Positions 56,242-64,000 of a DNA stretch of 64,000 nucleotides are shown here, piece after piece. The position numbers and the translations under genes are program-made. The notes beneath the pieces are model-generated. The model had not been told where the DNA came from and did not search any database. It worked only from the letters and a program-made list of their open reading frames with translations. Numbering within the stretch: the first letter of the stretch is position 1; the number at the start of each line of letters is the position of its first letter. Source of the stretch: Streptomyces seoulensis (GTDB taxonomy: Bacteria > Actinomycetota > Actinomycetes > Streptomycetales > Streptomycetaceae); NCBI GenBank assembly GCA_013364255.1, contig CP054936.1, positions 1,178,001-1,242,000 on the forward strand, read 5' to 3'.

Positions 56242-56468
56242 TCATGTGCGGTCCGGACGTCCGGAGGCCGCGAGGCCGGTCACTTCCGCCGGCTCAGCGG
56301 GTACCGCGCCACACCACGGTGCACCGCGCGGCACGGCAACCGGCCCGGCAGGCGGGCGGGTGTGCTCCTCCGGGCAAGTGCCGTGCCGGGTATCGGCGTC
56401 CACGGCCGGGGAGGCTCCCGGCCGCTCGCGGAGGGTGCGTCGGAGCGGGTGCGCGGCCGTGCACCGGC

Positions 56469-56541
56469 GTACGGCGGCGTGGCGCCGCCGTATGGCACCG
56501 TGGCACCGCCGTACGGCAGTGTGGCGGAGGCGTGCGGCAGC
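56469..56541. repeat. 21-bp tandem repeat, about 3.5 units
   Basis: Three 21-bp units beginning GTACGGC or GTATGGC (56,469-56,489, 56,490-56,510, 56,511-56,531) and a partial fourth. The period keeps frame and would read YGGVAPP-like heptads on the plus strand and PYGGATV-like on the minus strand, but no ribosome site or family supports a gene. It lies in the 448-nt gap after the NRPS operon; 56,242-56,468 shows nothing I can name. Confidence 0.7.
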
Positions 56542-56546
56542 AGCGC

Positions 56547-56590
56547 GAAGGCCGGTCCGGTCACCGCGTGCGGTGGCCGGACCGGCCTTC
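56547..56590 (-). terminator. Hairpin terminator of the ABC exporter
   Basis: A perfect 14-bp stem, GAAGGCCGGTCCGG at 56,547-56,560 and its complement at 56,577-56,590, 17 nt beyond the exporter stop on the minus strand. The loop contains a further short stem (CACCG/CGGTG). Confidence 0.85.
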
Positions 56591-56606
56591 GGTCGGACGG
56601 AGTCGG

Positions 56607-58580
56607 TCAGGAGCCGGGTCGTGCGCCCCCCGCGATCACCGCGGACGGCGCCGGACCGGGCCCGGCGGGCTTGCGTACCGTCGCCTGGTGGGAGAACTGG
56701 GTGTGGTAGAGATCGGCGTAGAGTCCTGCCGTCGCGAGCAGTTCCTCGTGGGTCCCGCTCTCGCGGATCCGGCCGTTCTCGACCACCAGGATCTGATCGG
56801 CTTCGCGGATGGTGGACAGCCGGTGGGCGATCACCAGCGAGGTGCGGCCGGCGAGGGCGGTCTTGAGCGCCTGCTGGATCGCGGCCTCCGACTCCGAGTC
56901 CAGGTGTGCGGTCGCCTCGTCGAGCACGACGATCGGCGGGGCCTTGAGCAGCAGGCGGGCCAGGGCGATCCGCTGCTTCTCACCGCCGGAGAGCCGGTAG
57001 CCGCGGTCGCCCACGACGGTGTCGAGACCCTCGGGGAGGGCGGCGATGGTGTCCCACATCAAGGCCGCCCTGCACGCCTCGATCAGCTCCTGCTCGTCGG
57101 CGCCGGGACGGGCGTACGACAGGTTGGCGCGCAGGGTGTCGTGGAAGAGGTGGGACTCCTGGGTGACGACACCGACGTTCTCGCGCAGGGAGGCGAGGGT
57201 CAGGTCACGGATGTCGTGCCCGCCGATGCGCACGGTGCCCGTGTTCGGATCGTACATACGGGGCACCAGCTGGGTGATGGTGGTCTTGCCGGCGCCCGAC
57301 GGCCCGACCAGCGCGGTGAGTTTGCCGGCCGGAGCGCGGAAACTCAGCTCGTGGAGGACGTCCTGGGCGGGGGCGTCGGACCGCTCGCGCTTGCGGCTGG
57401 GGATCGCCTCCAGCGACGCCATCGAGACCTCTTCGGCGCCGGGGTACCGGAAGGTGACCCCCGCGAACTCGATGTCCGGGGCGGCCGCGGCCGCACCCGC
57501 CGCGGGCAGCAGTTCCTTGGCGTCGGGGCGCTCGGTGATCAGGGGCTTGAGGTCGAGCACCTCGAAGACCCGGTCGAAGCTGACCAGGGCGACCGTGGCG
57601 GTGGCCTGCATGGTCGACAGTTCGTTGACGGGCCCGTACAGCCGCATCAGCAGGGCCACCATGGCCACCAGCGTGCCGAACTCGATGGTGCCGTCGATGG
57701 TGAGCGCGCCGCCCAGGCCGTACACCAGGGCGGTGGTGAAGGTCGTGAGGACGGTGACGACGATGGGCAGCAACCGGCCCCAGACGACCAACTTGATGGC
57801 CAGGTCGCGGACTTGGGCGGCCTTGCCGGCGAACAGCTCCTCCTCGTCCTGCGGGCGGCCGTAGAGCTTGGCCAGCAGGGCGCCCGAGACGTTGAACCGC
57901 TCGGTCATCATGGAGCTCATCTCGGCGTCCTGCTCCATGAGCGATCTGGTCATGCGCTGCATGCGGCGCGTCAGCAGACGCGCCGGGATCAGGAACAGCG
58001 GGATCATCACCAGGGCCGCGACGGTGATCTGCCACGAGAGGTAGAACATCGCGCCGAGGACCAGCACCAGGGTCAGGACCGTGGAGACGGCCTGGGTGAG
58101 CAGGGTGGTCACGGCCTGGCGGGCTCCGGCGACATCCGTGTTGAGCCGGCTGATCAGTTTGCCGGTCTGGGTACGGGTGAAGAACGCCACCGGCTGCTGC
58201 TGCACATGCGCGAACACCTGGGTGCGCAGTTCGTAGACGACCCCTTCGCCGACCCGGCCCGAGCACCAGCTCTGGAGGTAGACGACCCCGGCGTTCACCA
58301 CGGCCAGTCCCGCCAGCGCCAGACTGAGCCACACGACGACGCGGAGATGCCCGGGCAGAATGCCGTGATCGATGATGAACTTGAGGATCAGCGGGCTGGC
58401 GGCCGCGATACAGGCGTCCGCGGCGGTCACCGTCAGCAGCAGCACGACCTGCCAGCGGTACGGCCGGGCGTACGGCAGGATCCGCCGCACCGTTCCCGGT
58501 CTGACCTGCTGGCGCTGGAGCGACTCGTCGCCCGGTCGCAGCCGTATCGGGCCCATGGACGGGCGGTTTAGCACGGTCAC
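56607..58580 (-). CDS. ABC exporter, fused membrane and ATPase domains
   Basis: A 657-aa half-transporter of the type I exporter family. Six membrane segments lie in about 45-325 (for example VVLLLTVTAADACIAAA, VVWLSLALAGLAVV). The ATPase domain has Walker A GPSGAGKTT (about 426), signature LSGGEKQ (about 529), Walker B IVVLDEAT (about 551) and H-loop IAHRLST (about 580). A linker of about 60 residues (KELLPAAGAAAA ... SRKRERSDA) separates the parts. Similar single-gene exporters sit in glycopeptide and ramoplanin-type clusters and export the peptide; this role is inferred here. I chose GTG 58,580 because GAGG lies 8 nt upstream; a GTG at 58,610 lacks a ribosome site. It should act as a homodimer. 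Confidence 0.9.
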   Translation of the reverse strand: MTVLNRPSMGPIRLRPGDESLQRQQVRPGTVRRILPYARPYRWQVVLLLTVTAADACIAAASPLILKFIIDHGILPGHLRVVVWLSLALAGLAVVNAGVVYLQSWCSGRVGEGVVYELRTQVFAHVQQQPVAFFTRTQTGKLISRLNTDVAGARQAVTTLLTQAVSTVLTLVLVLGAMFYLSWQITVAALVMIPLFLIPARLLTRRMQRMTRSLMEQDAEMSSMMTERFNVSGALLAKLYGRPQDEEELFAGKAAQVRDLAIKLVVWGRLLPIVVTVLTTFTTALVYGLGGALTIDGTIEFGTLVAMVALLMRLYGPVNELSTMQATATVALVSFDRVFEVLDLKPLITERPDAKELLPAAGAAAAAPDIEFAGVTFRYPGAEEVSMASLEAIPSRKRERSDAPAQDVLHELSFRAPAGKLTALVGPSGAGKTTITQLVPRMYDPNTGTVRIGGHDIRDLTLASLRENVGVVTQESHLFHDTLRANLSYARPGADEQELIEACRAALMWDTIAALPEGLDTVVGDRGYRLSGGEKQRIALARLLLKAPPIVVLDEATAHLDSESEAAIQQALKTALAGRTSLVIAHRLSTIREADQILVVENGRIRESGTHEELLATAGLYADLYHTQFSHQATVRKPAGPGPAPSAVIAGGARPGS

Positions 58581-59034
58581 GGAAACTGCCTCGCTCTCTG
58601 TTCTTCTCACATCCGGTGAGAGCCGGTGAGAGGAGAAATCGGGTCAAAATCCGGTGACCAGGACCGGGATTCTGCGGCTTTTCGGCGTGCTGTCCTGAGA
58701 GGGGAGCTGCGGCGCTCGGCCAGCGGCGGAGAAAACCGTGGCGCACCCACGATGCATCGCGCGATCGCCCCCGATCAATATCGGCCGGATCATTCATCCG
58801 GCCATCTTCCGTTGTTCAACCGGCGTCCGGCCGGGAAGGGAACTCCGAGGCGGGGATCGCGGTAGTGCGCGGCATTGCGGAGTATTGTCCGCCGGGGGGA
58901 GGGACACAGCCGGAATTCCGCGACGCGCCCGCACGGTCACGCCGGACGGTCACGTCGGACGGCCCGCCCTCCGGTGCGCGGGCCGGTGCGAGGCTGCCGG
59001 AACGCGGATCACGGGTGGGCGGGCCGCCGCGGGG

Positions 59035-59060
59035 GGAGGGGGAGCCGCGGCTCCCCCTCC
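59035..59060 (-). terminator. Hairpin after the cold-shock gene
   Basis: GGAGGGGGAGCC (59,035-59,046) pairs perfectly with 59,049-59,060 around a 2-nt gap, 7 nt beyond the stop of the minus-strand cold-shock gene. It separates that gene from the exporter. The rest of 58,581-59,034 shows no gene I can support; it should hold the exporter promoter. Confidence 0.7.
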
Positions 59061-59067
59061 GGGCCGG

Positions 59068-59523
59068 TCAGCCCTCGGTCCAGCCGTGGTTCTTCGCGTT
59101 CTGCGCCAGACTCGCCCGGATCAGCACGATCTGATCCGCCGTCAGCGAGGGCGCGGCCGACAGGAGCAGCTCGGTCACCTCGTGCAGGTACTCGCTCGCG
59201 GCGAGCACGTCGCACAGGCTGTCGTCGCCGTCCGCCTGCCTGGCCGGAGCGGGGACCGGGGACGGGATCCGGACGGCGGCGGTGGCGGGCGTCTGGAAGG
59301 CCGGCGGCTTGACCTCGGCCCCCTCCGCCAGCCGGACCGCCGACGCCTTGAGTCCGCGATCGCCCTCCTCCACCTCGAACTGCACCGCGAGCCCCGAGCG
59401 CAGGTAGCTCTCGGGGATCAGGAGATCGTTCACGTGCAGGAAGACGTCGTCCCCACCGTGATCGGGAGCGATGAACCCGAAACCCCGCACGCTGTCGAAC
59501 CGCACCACACGACCGGTAACCAT
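59068..59523 (-). CDS. Cold-shock-domain protein with C-terminal extension
   Basis: A 151-aa protein. Residues 1-65 form a cold-shock domain: MVTGRVVRFDSVRGFGFIAP with the RNP1-like RGFGFI, then DVFLHVNDL (RNP2-like). A Pro/Ala-rich linker and a helical tail (about 105-151) follow. Such proteins bind single-stranded nucleic acid; this longer form is common in actinomycetes and its role is not known to me. ATG 59,523 has AAGGGG at correct spacing; the frame is open upstream but without family similarity. It may be a housekeeping gene caught in the cluster or a global regulator. Confidence 0.85.
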   Translation of the reverse strand: MVTGRVVRFDSVRGFGFIAPDHGGDDVFLHVNDLLIPESYLRSGLAVQFEVEEGDRGLKASAVRLAEGAEVKPPAFQTPATAAVRIPSPVPAPARQADGDDSLCDVLAASEYLHEVTELLLSAAPSLTADQIVLIRASLAQNAKNHGWTEG

Positions 59524-59654
59524 GCCATCAACCCCTTGCCACCATGCCCCTTGCCAACCGGGCCCCTTGCCCGGATGAGCGTCATGATTCAGAAGATAGG
59601 ACAGGGCCGTCCGTCCAGGCGAGCGCGCCGCCGGGATGCGCCGCCGATGCCGGT

Positions 59655-59683
59655 GTCCAACCGCTGCGGCGCCGCACTTGAAC
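59655..59683. promoter_or_regulatory. StrR-type operator, box E
   Basis: GTCCAACCG-N11-CACTTGAAC, the weakest of the six inverted repeats (7 of 9 positions pair). It lies between the divergent cold-shock gene (start 59,523) and regulator 2 (start 59,944), so it may mediate auto- or cross-regulation of regulator 2. No typical -35/-10 pair is evident after it. Confidence 0.6.
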
Positions 59684-59804
59684 GCCTTTCCCGGGGCGGC
59701 GGGCACAGGGCGGCGGGCAGCGGACTCGGGCGGTTGCCTGAACCGCATACTGGGGGTAAGTTCGAATGTGATTTCGGGCATTCTGAAGGAGTGGCGGTGA
59801 GTTG

Positions 59805-59849
59805 ATGAAGCCACTACCGCTGTACTGGTTGCGAGTTCGGCGCCATTGA
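59805..59849 (+). CDS. Possible 14-codon leader peptide
   Basis: ATG AAG CCA ... CAT TGA encodes MKPLPLYWLRVRRH, 13 nt after an AAGGAG (59,786-59,791), 94 nt before regulator 2. It could be a translated leader that influences the regulator transcript, or chance. There is no supporting hairpin that I can pick out with confidence. Confidence 0.2.
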   Translation: MKPLPLYWLRVRRH

Positions 59850-59943
59850 TGCCGCATTTCCCTCATTGCCCGGCGACCGCAGATTTATCTGCTGGAAGTC
59901 GTCGTACCGGAATTGAGACGTTTCGTCACTGGGGGAGCGGAAA

Positions 59944-61023
59944 ATGAAGCGTGGCGCTGTCGACTTGAGGCATCCAGCGGCTCCTGACGAGGGCGGCTGT
60001 TCGCCCTGGCCGGCCGCGGTTCCCGCGCCGGCCGTGCGCGGGGTCGTCTCCGTTCCGATCGCCTCGCTCCTGCCCGCCGACTCGCCCCGGCTGGAGGGCC
60101 AGGCCCCCGAGCACGTCGCCCGGCTGACGGCGGTCGAGACCCCCCTTCCGCCGATTCTCGTGGACCGGCGCAGCATGCGGGTGATCGACGGGATGCACCG
60201 GCTGGCGGCCGCCTTCCGCAAGGGCGAGGCGACCATCCTGGTCGAGTTCTTCGACGGCACCGCCGACGAGGCGTTCCTGCGGGCCGTGGAAGCGAACGTG
60301 ACCCATGGCCTTCCGCTGTCCAGGGAGGACCGGCGGGCCGCGACCGAGCGCATCATCGCCTCGCACCCCGAGATGTCGGACCGGGCGATCGCCCGGGTCG
60401 CGGGTCTGGGGGCCAAGACGGTGGCCGCGATCCGGCGCGGACTCGCGGGCGAGGCGACCCGGTTGAACGCGCGCGTCGGCAGGGACGGCAAGGTGCGCCC
60501 CCTCAACGGCGCGGAGGGCCGGGAGCGGGCCGCCGCACTGATCGCCGAGCGGCCGCGGGCGTCGCTGCGCGAGGTGGCGAGGCTCGCCGGGGTCTCGCCC
60601 GCGACCGTGAGCGACGTCCGCAGACGACTGCTGTCCGGCGAGCCGCCGGTGGCGGAGCAGACGCCCCGGCCGCAGACGTGCGCGAGCGGGCCCGCGGAGC
60701 CCGGCGCGGTGGCGGTGGAACGGACCTCACCGGAGCCCGTGCGGGCGGTGGAACCGCGGGCCTCTGTGCGGGACGGCCGGCTCCTGGAACCCGACCCCGT
60801 CACCCTGCTCGACAGGCTGCTCAACGATCCCTCGCTGCGGCACCGGGAAGAGGAACGGCGCCTGTTCCGGGTGCTCCAGCGCAACGCCATCGAGGAGCGG
60901 TGCTGGTCCAAGCTGGTCGCCGCGGTGCCCTCGCACTGCGGCGACCTGGTCGTGGACCTCGCCCGGCGCTACGCCGAGACGTGGCTGGAGGTCGCGCAGG
61001 AACTCGACGAGGCCGCCGAGTGA
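59944..61023 (+). CDS. StrR-family (ParB-like) transcriptional activator 2
   Basis: A 359-aa paralogue of regulator 1 with the same order: ParB-like domain (about 35-125, VIDGMHR at 80-86), HTH SDRAIARVAGLGAKTVAAIRR (about 145-165) and HTH ASLREVARLAGVSPATVSDV (about 206-225), then a variable Pro/Arg-rich linker and a conserved C-terminal helical part (DRLLNDPSLRHREEERRL). ATG 59,944 follows GGGGGAG by 7 nt. The second HTH is nearly identical between the paralogues, which suggests that they read the same or similar boxes. Box E lies 260 nt upstream. Confidence 0.9.
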   Translation: MKRGAVDLRHPAAPDEGGCSPWPAAVPAPAVRGVVSVPIASLLPADSPRLEGQAPEHVARLTAVETPLPPILVDRRSMRVIDGMHRLAAAFRKGEATILVEFFDGTADEAFLRAVEANVTHGLPLSREDRRAATERIIASHPEMSDRAIARVAGLGAKTVAAIRRGLAGEATRLNARVGRDGKVRPLNGAEGRERAAALIAERPRASLREVARLAGVSPATVSDVRRRLLSGEPPVAEQTPRPQTCASGPAEPGAVAVERTSPEPVRAVEPRASVRDGRLLEPDPVTLLDRLLNDPSLRHREEERRLFRVLQRNAIEERCWSKLVAAVPSHCGDLVVDLARRYAETWLEVAQELDEAAE

Positions 61024-61066
61024 GGGCCGCCGCGAAGGGCTGACGCGCACCACTCGGCGACGGGGT

Positions 61067-61099
61067 TCCGGTTCGCCCTCCTCAGCGGGGCGAACCGGA
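61067..61099. terminator. Bidirectional hairpin between convergent genes
   Basis: TCCGGTTCGCCC (61,067-61,078) and its exact complement GGGCGAACCGGA (61,088-61,099), a 12-bp stem between the stops of regulator 2 (61,023) and the minus-strand KASII gene (61,173). Confidence 0.85.
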
Positions 61100-61172
61100 C
61101 GGCCGTGCTCGCTCACCCCCTCCCGCGAGCCCGGCGTGATCCGTACGGAAGACTGTGGGTCCTCGGACCCGC

Positions 61173-62411
61173 TCAGGCGCGCCCGAGGACGACGACGGCG
61201 TTGTGGCCGCCGAAGCCGAACGAGTTGCTCACCGCCACGGGGACCGGAGCGGACCTGACGGCGCCGTGGACGATGTCGATGTCGGCGATGTCGGCCCCCG
61301 GTTCCTCGAAGTTCGCGGTGGGCGGGATGACGCCCTGGTCGATGGACAGGGCCGTGAACGCCGCCTCGGCGGCGCCGGCCGCGCCCAGCATGTGCCCCGT
61401 GACCCCCTTGGTGGAGGTGACCGCGGTGTGCGGGCCGAAGGCGCTGTGGATGAGGCGCGCTTCGACGGCGTCGCCCTGGGGGGTGCCCGTCGCGTGGGCG
61501 TTGACCAGCGCCACGTCCGACGCGTCCACCCCGGCGTCCGCCAGCGCCCTGCGCAGCGCGAGCCGCGCGCCGTTGCCGTCGGGGTCGGGCGAGGTGAGGT
61601 GGTACGCGTCGGAGGACTCGCCGTAGCCCAGGAGCGAGGCGTAGGGGCGCCGGCCGCGTGCCCGCGCGTCCGCCGCGCGCTCCAGTACGAGCACCGCCGC
61701 GCCCTCCGCCAGCACGAAGCCGTCGCGCTGCCGGTCGAACGGCCGGGACGCCGCCGACGGATCGGCACGGCGCCGGGACAGCGCCTTGAGCCGGTCGAAG
61801 GCGCCGGACAGGAGCGGGGTGACCGCGGCGTCGGCGCCACCGGCCAGCACGATGTCGCAGCGGCCGGCGCGCAACAGGTCGAGGGCGAGCCCCAGGGCCG
61901 TGGTGCCGGACGCGCACGCGGTGGAGACGGCGAGCGCGGGTCCGTTCAGACCGAGGTCCAGGGCGACCGTGGCCGCGGCCATGTTGCCGATGGCCTTCGG
62001 GACGGTCAGGGGATTGACGGCGCGCGCCCCGGTGTCCCGGAGCCGCCCCGCCTGTTCGAGCCAGGTTTCCAGGCCGCCGACGGCGGTGCCGATCAGCACC
62101 CCGACCCGGGCCGGGTCCCACGGCCCGCCGGCCGCCCCCGCGTCGGCCACGGCTTCGCGGGCCGCGGCGACGGCGTACTGCGTGAAGGGGTCCATCCGGC
62201 GCGCGTCGCTGCCCAGAACGCGGTGCGCGTCGAACGCCGAGGCGGCACACGTGAAGTCCACGGCCATGCCGTCGAGGCGGGCGTCGGGCGCCGCCGTGGG
62301 CAGCCCGGCGCAGGTCGCCTTCCACGCCGTGGCCGTGTCCGTGCCGGCCGGCGTCACCATGCCGATACCCGTGATCACCACATCCGGGTACTGCTGTCTG
62401 CGTCTGTTCAT
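61173..62411 (-). CDS. 3-Oxoacyl-ACP synthase II (FabF-like)
   Basis: A 412-aa condensing enzyme with Cys166 in STACASGTTALG, His306 in NAHATGTPQGD, Lys335 and His340 in TKGVTGHMLGAAG and the GFGGHN end motif, so it is catalytically complete. It elongates acyl-ACP with malonyl-ACP. It overlaps the ACP gene by 4 nt (ATGA). In the CDA cluster a FabH/FabF/ACP set makes the short fatty acyl group that starts the peptide, and the same role is inferred here. Confidence 0.9.
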   Translation of the reverse strand: MNRRRQQYPDVVITGIGMVTPAGTDTATAWKATCAGLPTAAPDARLDGMAVDFTCAASAFDAHRVLGSDARRMDPFTQYAVAAAREAVADAGAAGGPWDPARVGVLIGTAVGGLETWLEQAGRLRDTGARAVNPLTVPKAIGNMAAATVALDLGLNGPALAVSTACASGTTALGLALDLLRAGRCDIVLAGGADAAVTPLLSGAFDRLKALSRRRADPSAASRPFDRQRDGFVLAEGAAVLVLERAADARARGRRPYASLLGYGESSDAYHLTSPDPDGNGARLALRRALADAGVDASDVALVNAHATGTPQGDAVEARLIHSAFGPHTAVTSTKGVTGHMLGAAGAAEAAFTALSIDQGVIPPTANFEEPGADIADIDIVHGAVRSAPVPVAVSNSFGFGGHNAVVVLGRA

Positions 62412-62644
62412 GCTGGTATGTCCGCCCCGCGTGACTGCAGCAGTCCGGCCAGCTCGGTCACCGTGGTCTGGCCGGTCAGCTCGTCCTCGTCGACCGCGAT
62501 GCCGAACTCGTCCTCCAGCTGCGCGCCCAGCTCCGCCAGGGAGAGCGAGTCGACCTCCAGTTCGGTGAACGACTTGTCCGGGTCGATGACTCCGGGCACC
62601 TTGTAGACGGTGCTCAGGAGAGTGGTGAGGTATTCGACGAACAC
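62408..62644 (-). CDS. Acyl carrier protein
   Basis: A 78-aa ACP with phosphopantetheine Ser33 in LEVDSLSLAEL. GTG start with AAGGAG 7 nt upstream; 16 nt after the KASIII stop. It probably carries the growing acyl chain and presents it to the first C domain of NRPS1, since no fatty-acyl-AMP ligase is visible in this window. Confidence 0.92.
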   Translation of the reverse strand: MFVEYLTTLLSTVYKVPGVIDPDKSFTELEVDSLSLAELGAQLEDEFGIAVDEDELTGQTTVTELAGLLQSRGADIPA

Positions 62645-62660
62645 AGGTGGGCTCCTTCTT

Positions 62661-63695
62661 TCAGACCTCTGAGGTGACGGCGGTCAGCTGCGGCCAGATC
62701 AGTCCCGTTGACGCCCAGCTGAGACCGCCGCCGAAGGCGGTCAGCACGGTTCGGGCTCCGGGTGTCAGGCGACGGGTCGTCACCGCGCCGGCCAGCGCCA
62801 GAGGAATGGAGGCGGCCGCCGTGTTGCCGATCCGCGCGAGTTCGCAGACCGCTCGTTCGGGTGGGAGACCCAGCCGTTTGGCCAGGGCCTCGATGATGCG
62901 TGCGTTCGCTTGGTGCGGTACGAGCATGTCGAGCGTCTCGATGCTCCAGTCGCAGTCCTTCACGACCCGTCTGACCGAGTCCGCCATGCGGTCGACGGCC
63001 CGCAGGTACACCTTGCGCCCGGACATCGTGAACCAGCGCTCTCCAGACGGCTGTTCGCGGACGCCGGGAACGCGGATCAGGTCCGCGCCCGAGCCGTCGC
63101 TGCCCAGGTCGTGGGCGAGGAGTGCGCCGGGCTCGTCGGCCGGCCCCGCACGCAGCACCACCGCTCCCGCTCCGTCGCCGAACAGGACGGCCGTGGACCG
63201 GTCCCGCGGGTCGACGATGCGCGAGTAGGTCTCCGCCGCGACGACCAGGACACTGTCCGCGGTGCCGGCCGTGATCAGCGCGCCGGCCGTGGCCAGCGCG
63301 TACAGGAAGCCGCTGCAGACGGCCGATATGTCGAACGCGAGGATGTTTCCCTGGCCCGTTCGGTACGCGATCTCGGGCGCCGCGGCGGGACAGGGGCGCT
63401 CCGGTGTGGTGGTCGCGAAGACGAGGCCGTCGACCGTGTCGATCCCCGCGGACCGCAAGGCGTTCCGGGCGGCTTCGCAGGCCAGGTCGAGCGTCGAGGT
63501 CCCGGGGGTCACCCGTCGACGCGATTCGATTCCGGTACGGGTGCGAATCCATTCGTCACTGGTGTCCAGCACTTCCACCAGCGCGGCGTTGTCGACGCTG
63601 TGCGAGGGAAGACAGGTACCCAGTCCCGCGATGACGGCCGAGGCCCGTTCTCCCGAATTACTCCGGGCACTTTTGCCGAGGCATGACGCGCTCAT
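62661..63695 (-). CDS. 3-Oxoacyl-ACP synthase III (FabH-like)
   Basis: A 344-aa KASIII with catalytic Cys127 (ISAVCSGF), His261 (VPHQANARI) and Asn291 (RIGNTAAAS) and the C-terminal FGGGLSWAS loop. It starts fatty-acid synthesis by joining an acyl-CoA primer to malonyl-ACP. ATG 63,695 has GGAGG 8 nt upstream; the longer frame upstream lacks family similarity. First gene of a KASIII-ACP-KASII operon. Its primer would set the tail type (straight, branched or aromatic). Confidence 0.92.
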   Translation of the reverse strand: MSASCLGKSARSNSGERASAVIAGLGTCLPSHSVDNAALVEVLDTSDEWIRTRTGIESRRRVTPGTSTLDLACEAARNALRSAGIDTVDGLVFATTTPERPCPAAAPEIAYRTGQGNILAFDISAVCSGFLYALATAGALITAGTADSVLVVAAETYSRIVDPRDRSTAVLFGDGAGAVVLRAGPADEPGALLAHDLGSDGSGADLIRVPGVREQPSGERWFTMSGRKVYLRAVDRMADSVRRVVKDCDWSIETLDMLVPHQANARIIEALAKRLGLPPERAVCELARIGNTAAASIPLALAGAVTTRRLTPGARTVLTAFGGGLSWASTGLIWPQLTAVTSEV

Positions 63696-63897
63696 ACAGC
63701 CGCCTCCCGAAGTGCGTGCGTGATCCGCACAGCAGACCCGTGGCATGAGGTGATGCGATGGTGCGGCGACCGTACCCATTCCCGGATCAGGGCACAACCG
63801 TCCGGAGGCGACATCCCGGCAGCACCGGAACAGAATTGCCGTACCGTCTTCCACGACCCCTCCTGAGCTGTGTCGCCGCAGGTCAGGGAGCGGAGTT

Positions 63898-63926
63898 GTT
63901 CAACTGGTGCGACGACGCAGTTGAAC
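63898..63926. promoter_or_regulatory. StrR-type operator, box F (perfect palindrome)
   Basis: GTTCAACTG-N11-CAGTTGAAC, exact half-sites as in box B. It lies 203 nt upstream of the KASIII gene. A TTGATT at 63,951-63,956 on the plus strand starts 24 bp after it, the same geometry as boxes B and D, so it may drive a plus-strand gene beyond the window, the KASIII operon, or both. No gene is visible between 63,696 and 64,000. Confidence 0.85.
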
Positions 63927-64000
63927 GAAGGGTGTGGTGAGCGCCGCTGATTGATTAGCCTCCGATGACGTCGCTGATCGGGGGATGGCCCTGACCGACC

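Noticed and set aside
58814-58842. A seventh StrR-type box, GTTCAACCG, upstream of the ABC exporter
   Set aside because: Only the left half-site is good; the sequence 11 bp further on does not pair. Kept out of the box list, although a degenerate site is possible.

Overview
High-GC DNA with GC-rich third codon positions, GGAGG-type ribosome sites and StrR-type regulators points to Streptomyces or a close actinomycete. The window is most of one secondary-metabolite cluster for a long acylated non-ribosomal peptide.

Layout. 1-11,998 (+): the tail of an upstream gene, a class III CoA-transferase, then a tight operon for 3,5-dihydroxyphenylglycine (Dpg): CmlA-type di-iron beta-hydroxylase, HpgT-type aminotransferase, DpgA, DpgB, DpgC, DpgD. 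Then come an alpha/beta-hydrolase, a hydroxymandelate-synthase-like protein that has lost two of its three iron ligands, and a degenerate FkbM-like protein. 12,035-13,075 (-): a StrR-family regulator. 13,848-56,158 (+): two giant NRPS genes with 1-nt overlap (6401 and 7701 aa), 13 C-A-T modules and a terminal thioesterase. 56,607-59,523 (-): an ABC exporter and a cold-shock-domain protein. 59,944-61,023 (+): a second StrR-family regulator. 61,173-63,695 (-): KASIII, ACP and KASII genes, probably for the acyl chain.

Product. Reading the ten specificity residues by eye gives: X1-X2-Thr3-Asn4-Asp5-Ser6-Ser7-Thr8-Tyr/bOH-Tyr9-Thr10-Val11-Asp12-aromatic13. X (code DALSVGTVMK, twice) is best explained as Dpg, because the cluster makes Dpg and no other module fits it. 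There are no separate epimerization domains; C domains of modules 4, 6, 9, 11 and 13 look like dual epimerization/condensation domains, so residues 3, 5, 8, 10 and 12 should be D. An N-terminal C domain plus the KASIII/ACP/KASII genes suggest an N-acyl group. I do not recognise this sequence as a known compound.

Control. Six 29-bp inverted repeats of the form GTYCAANYG-N11-CRNTTGRAC (half-sites variable) precede the main transcription units and match the StrR operator architecture. In three cases a TTGATN -35 element starts 24-25 bp after the box. The two StrR paralogues are the likely activators.

Evolution. Several A-domain segments are near-identical over more than 1 kb and carry T/G-rich wobble bases unlike the surrounding code. 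Modules 2 and 10 share their C domain and linker but have different A domains, with a sharp breakpoint, which is direct evidence of A-domain replacement. All assignments are by eye; no database search was run.
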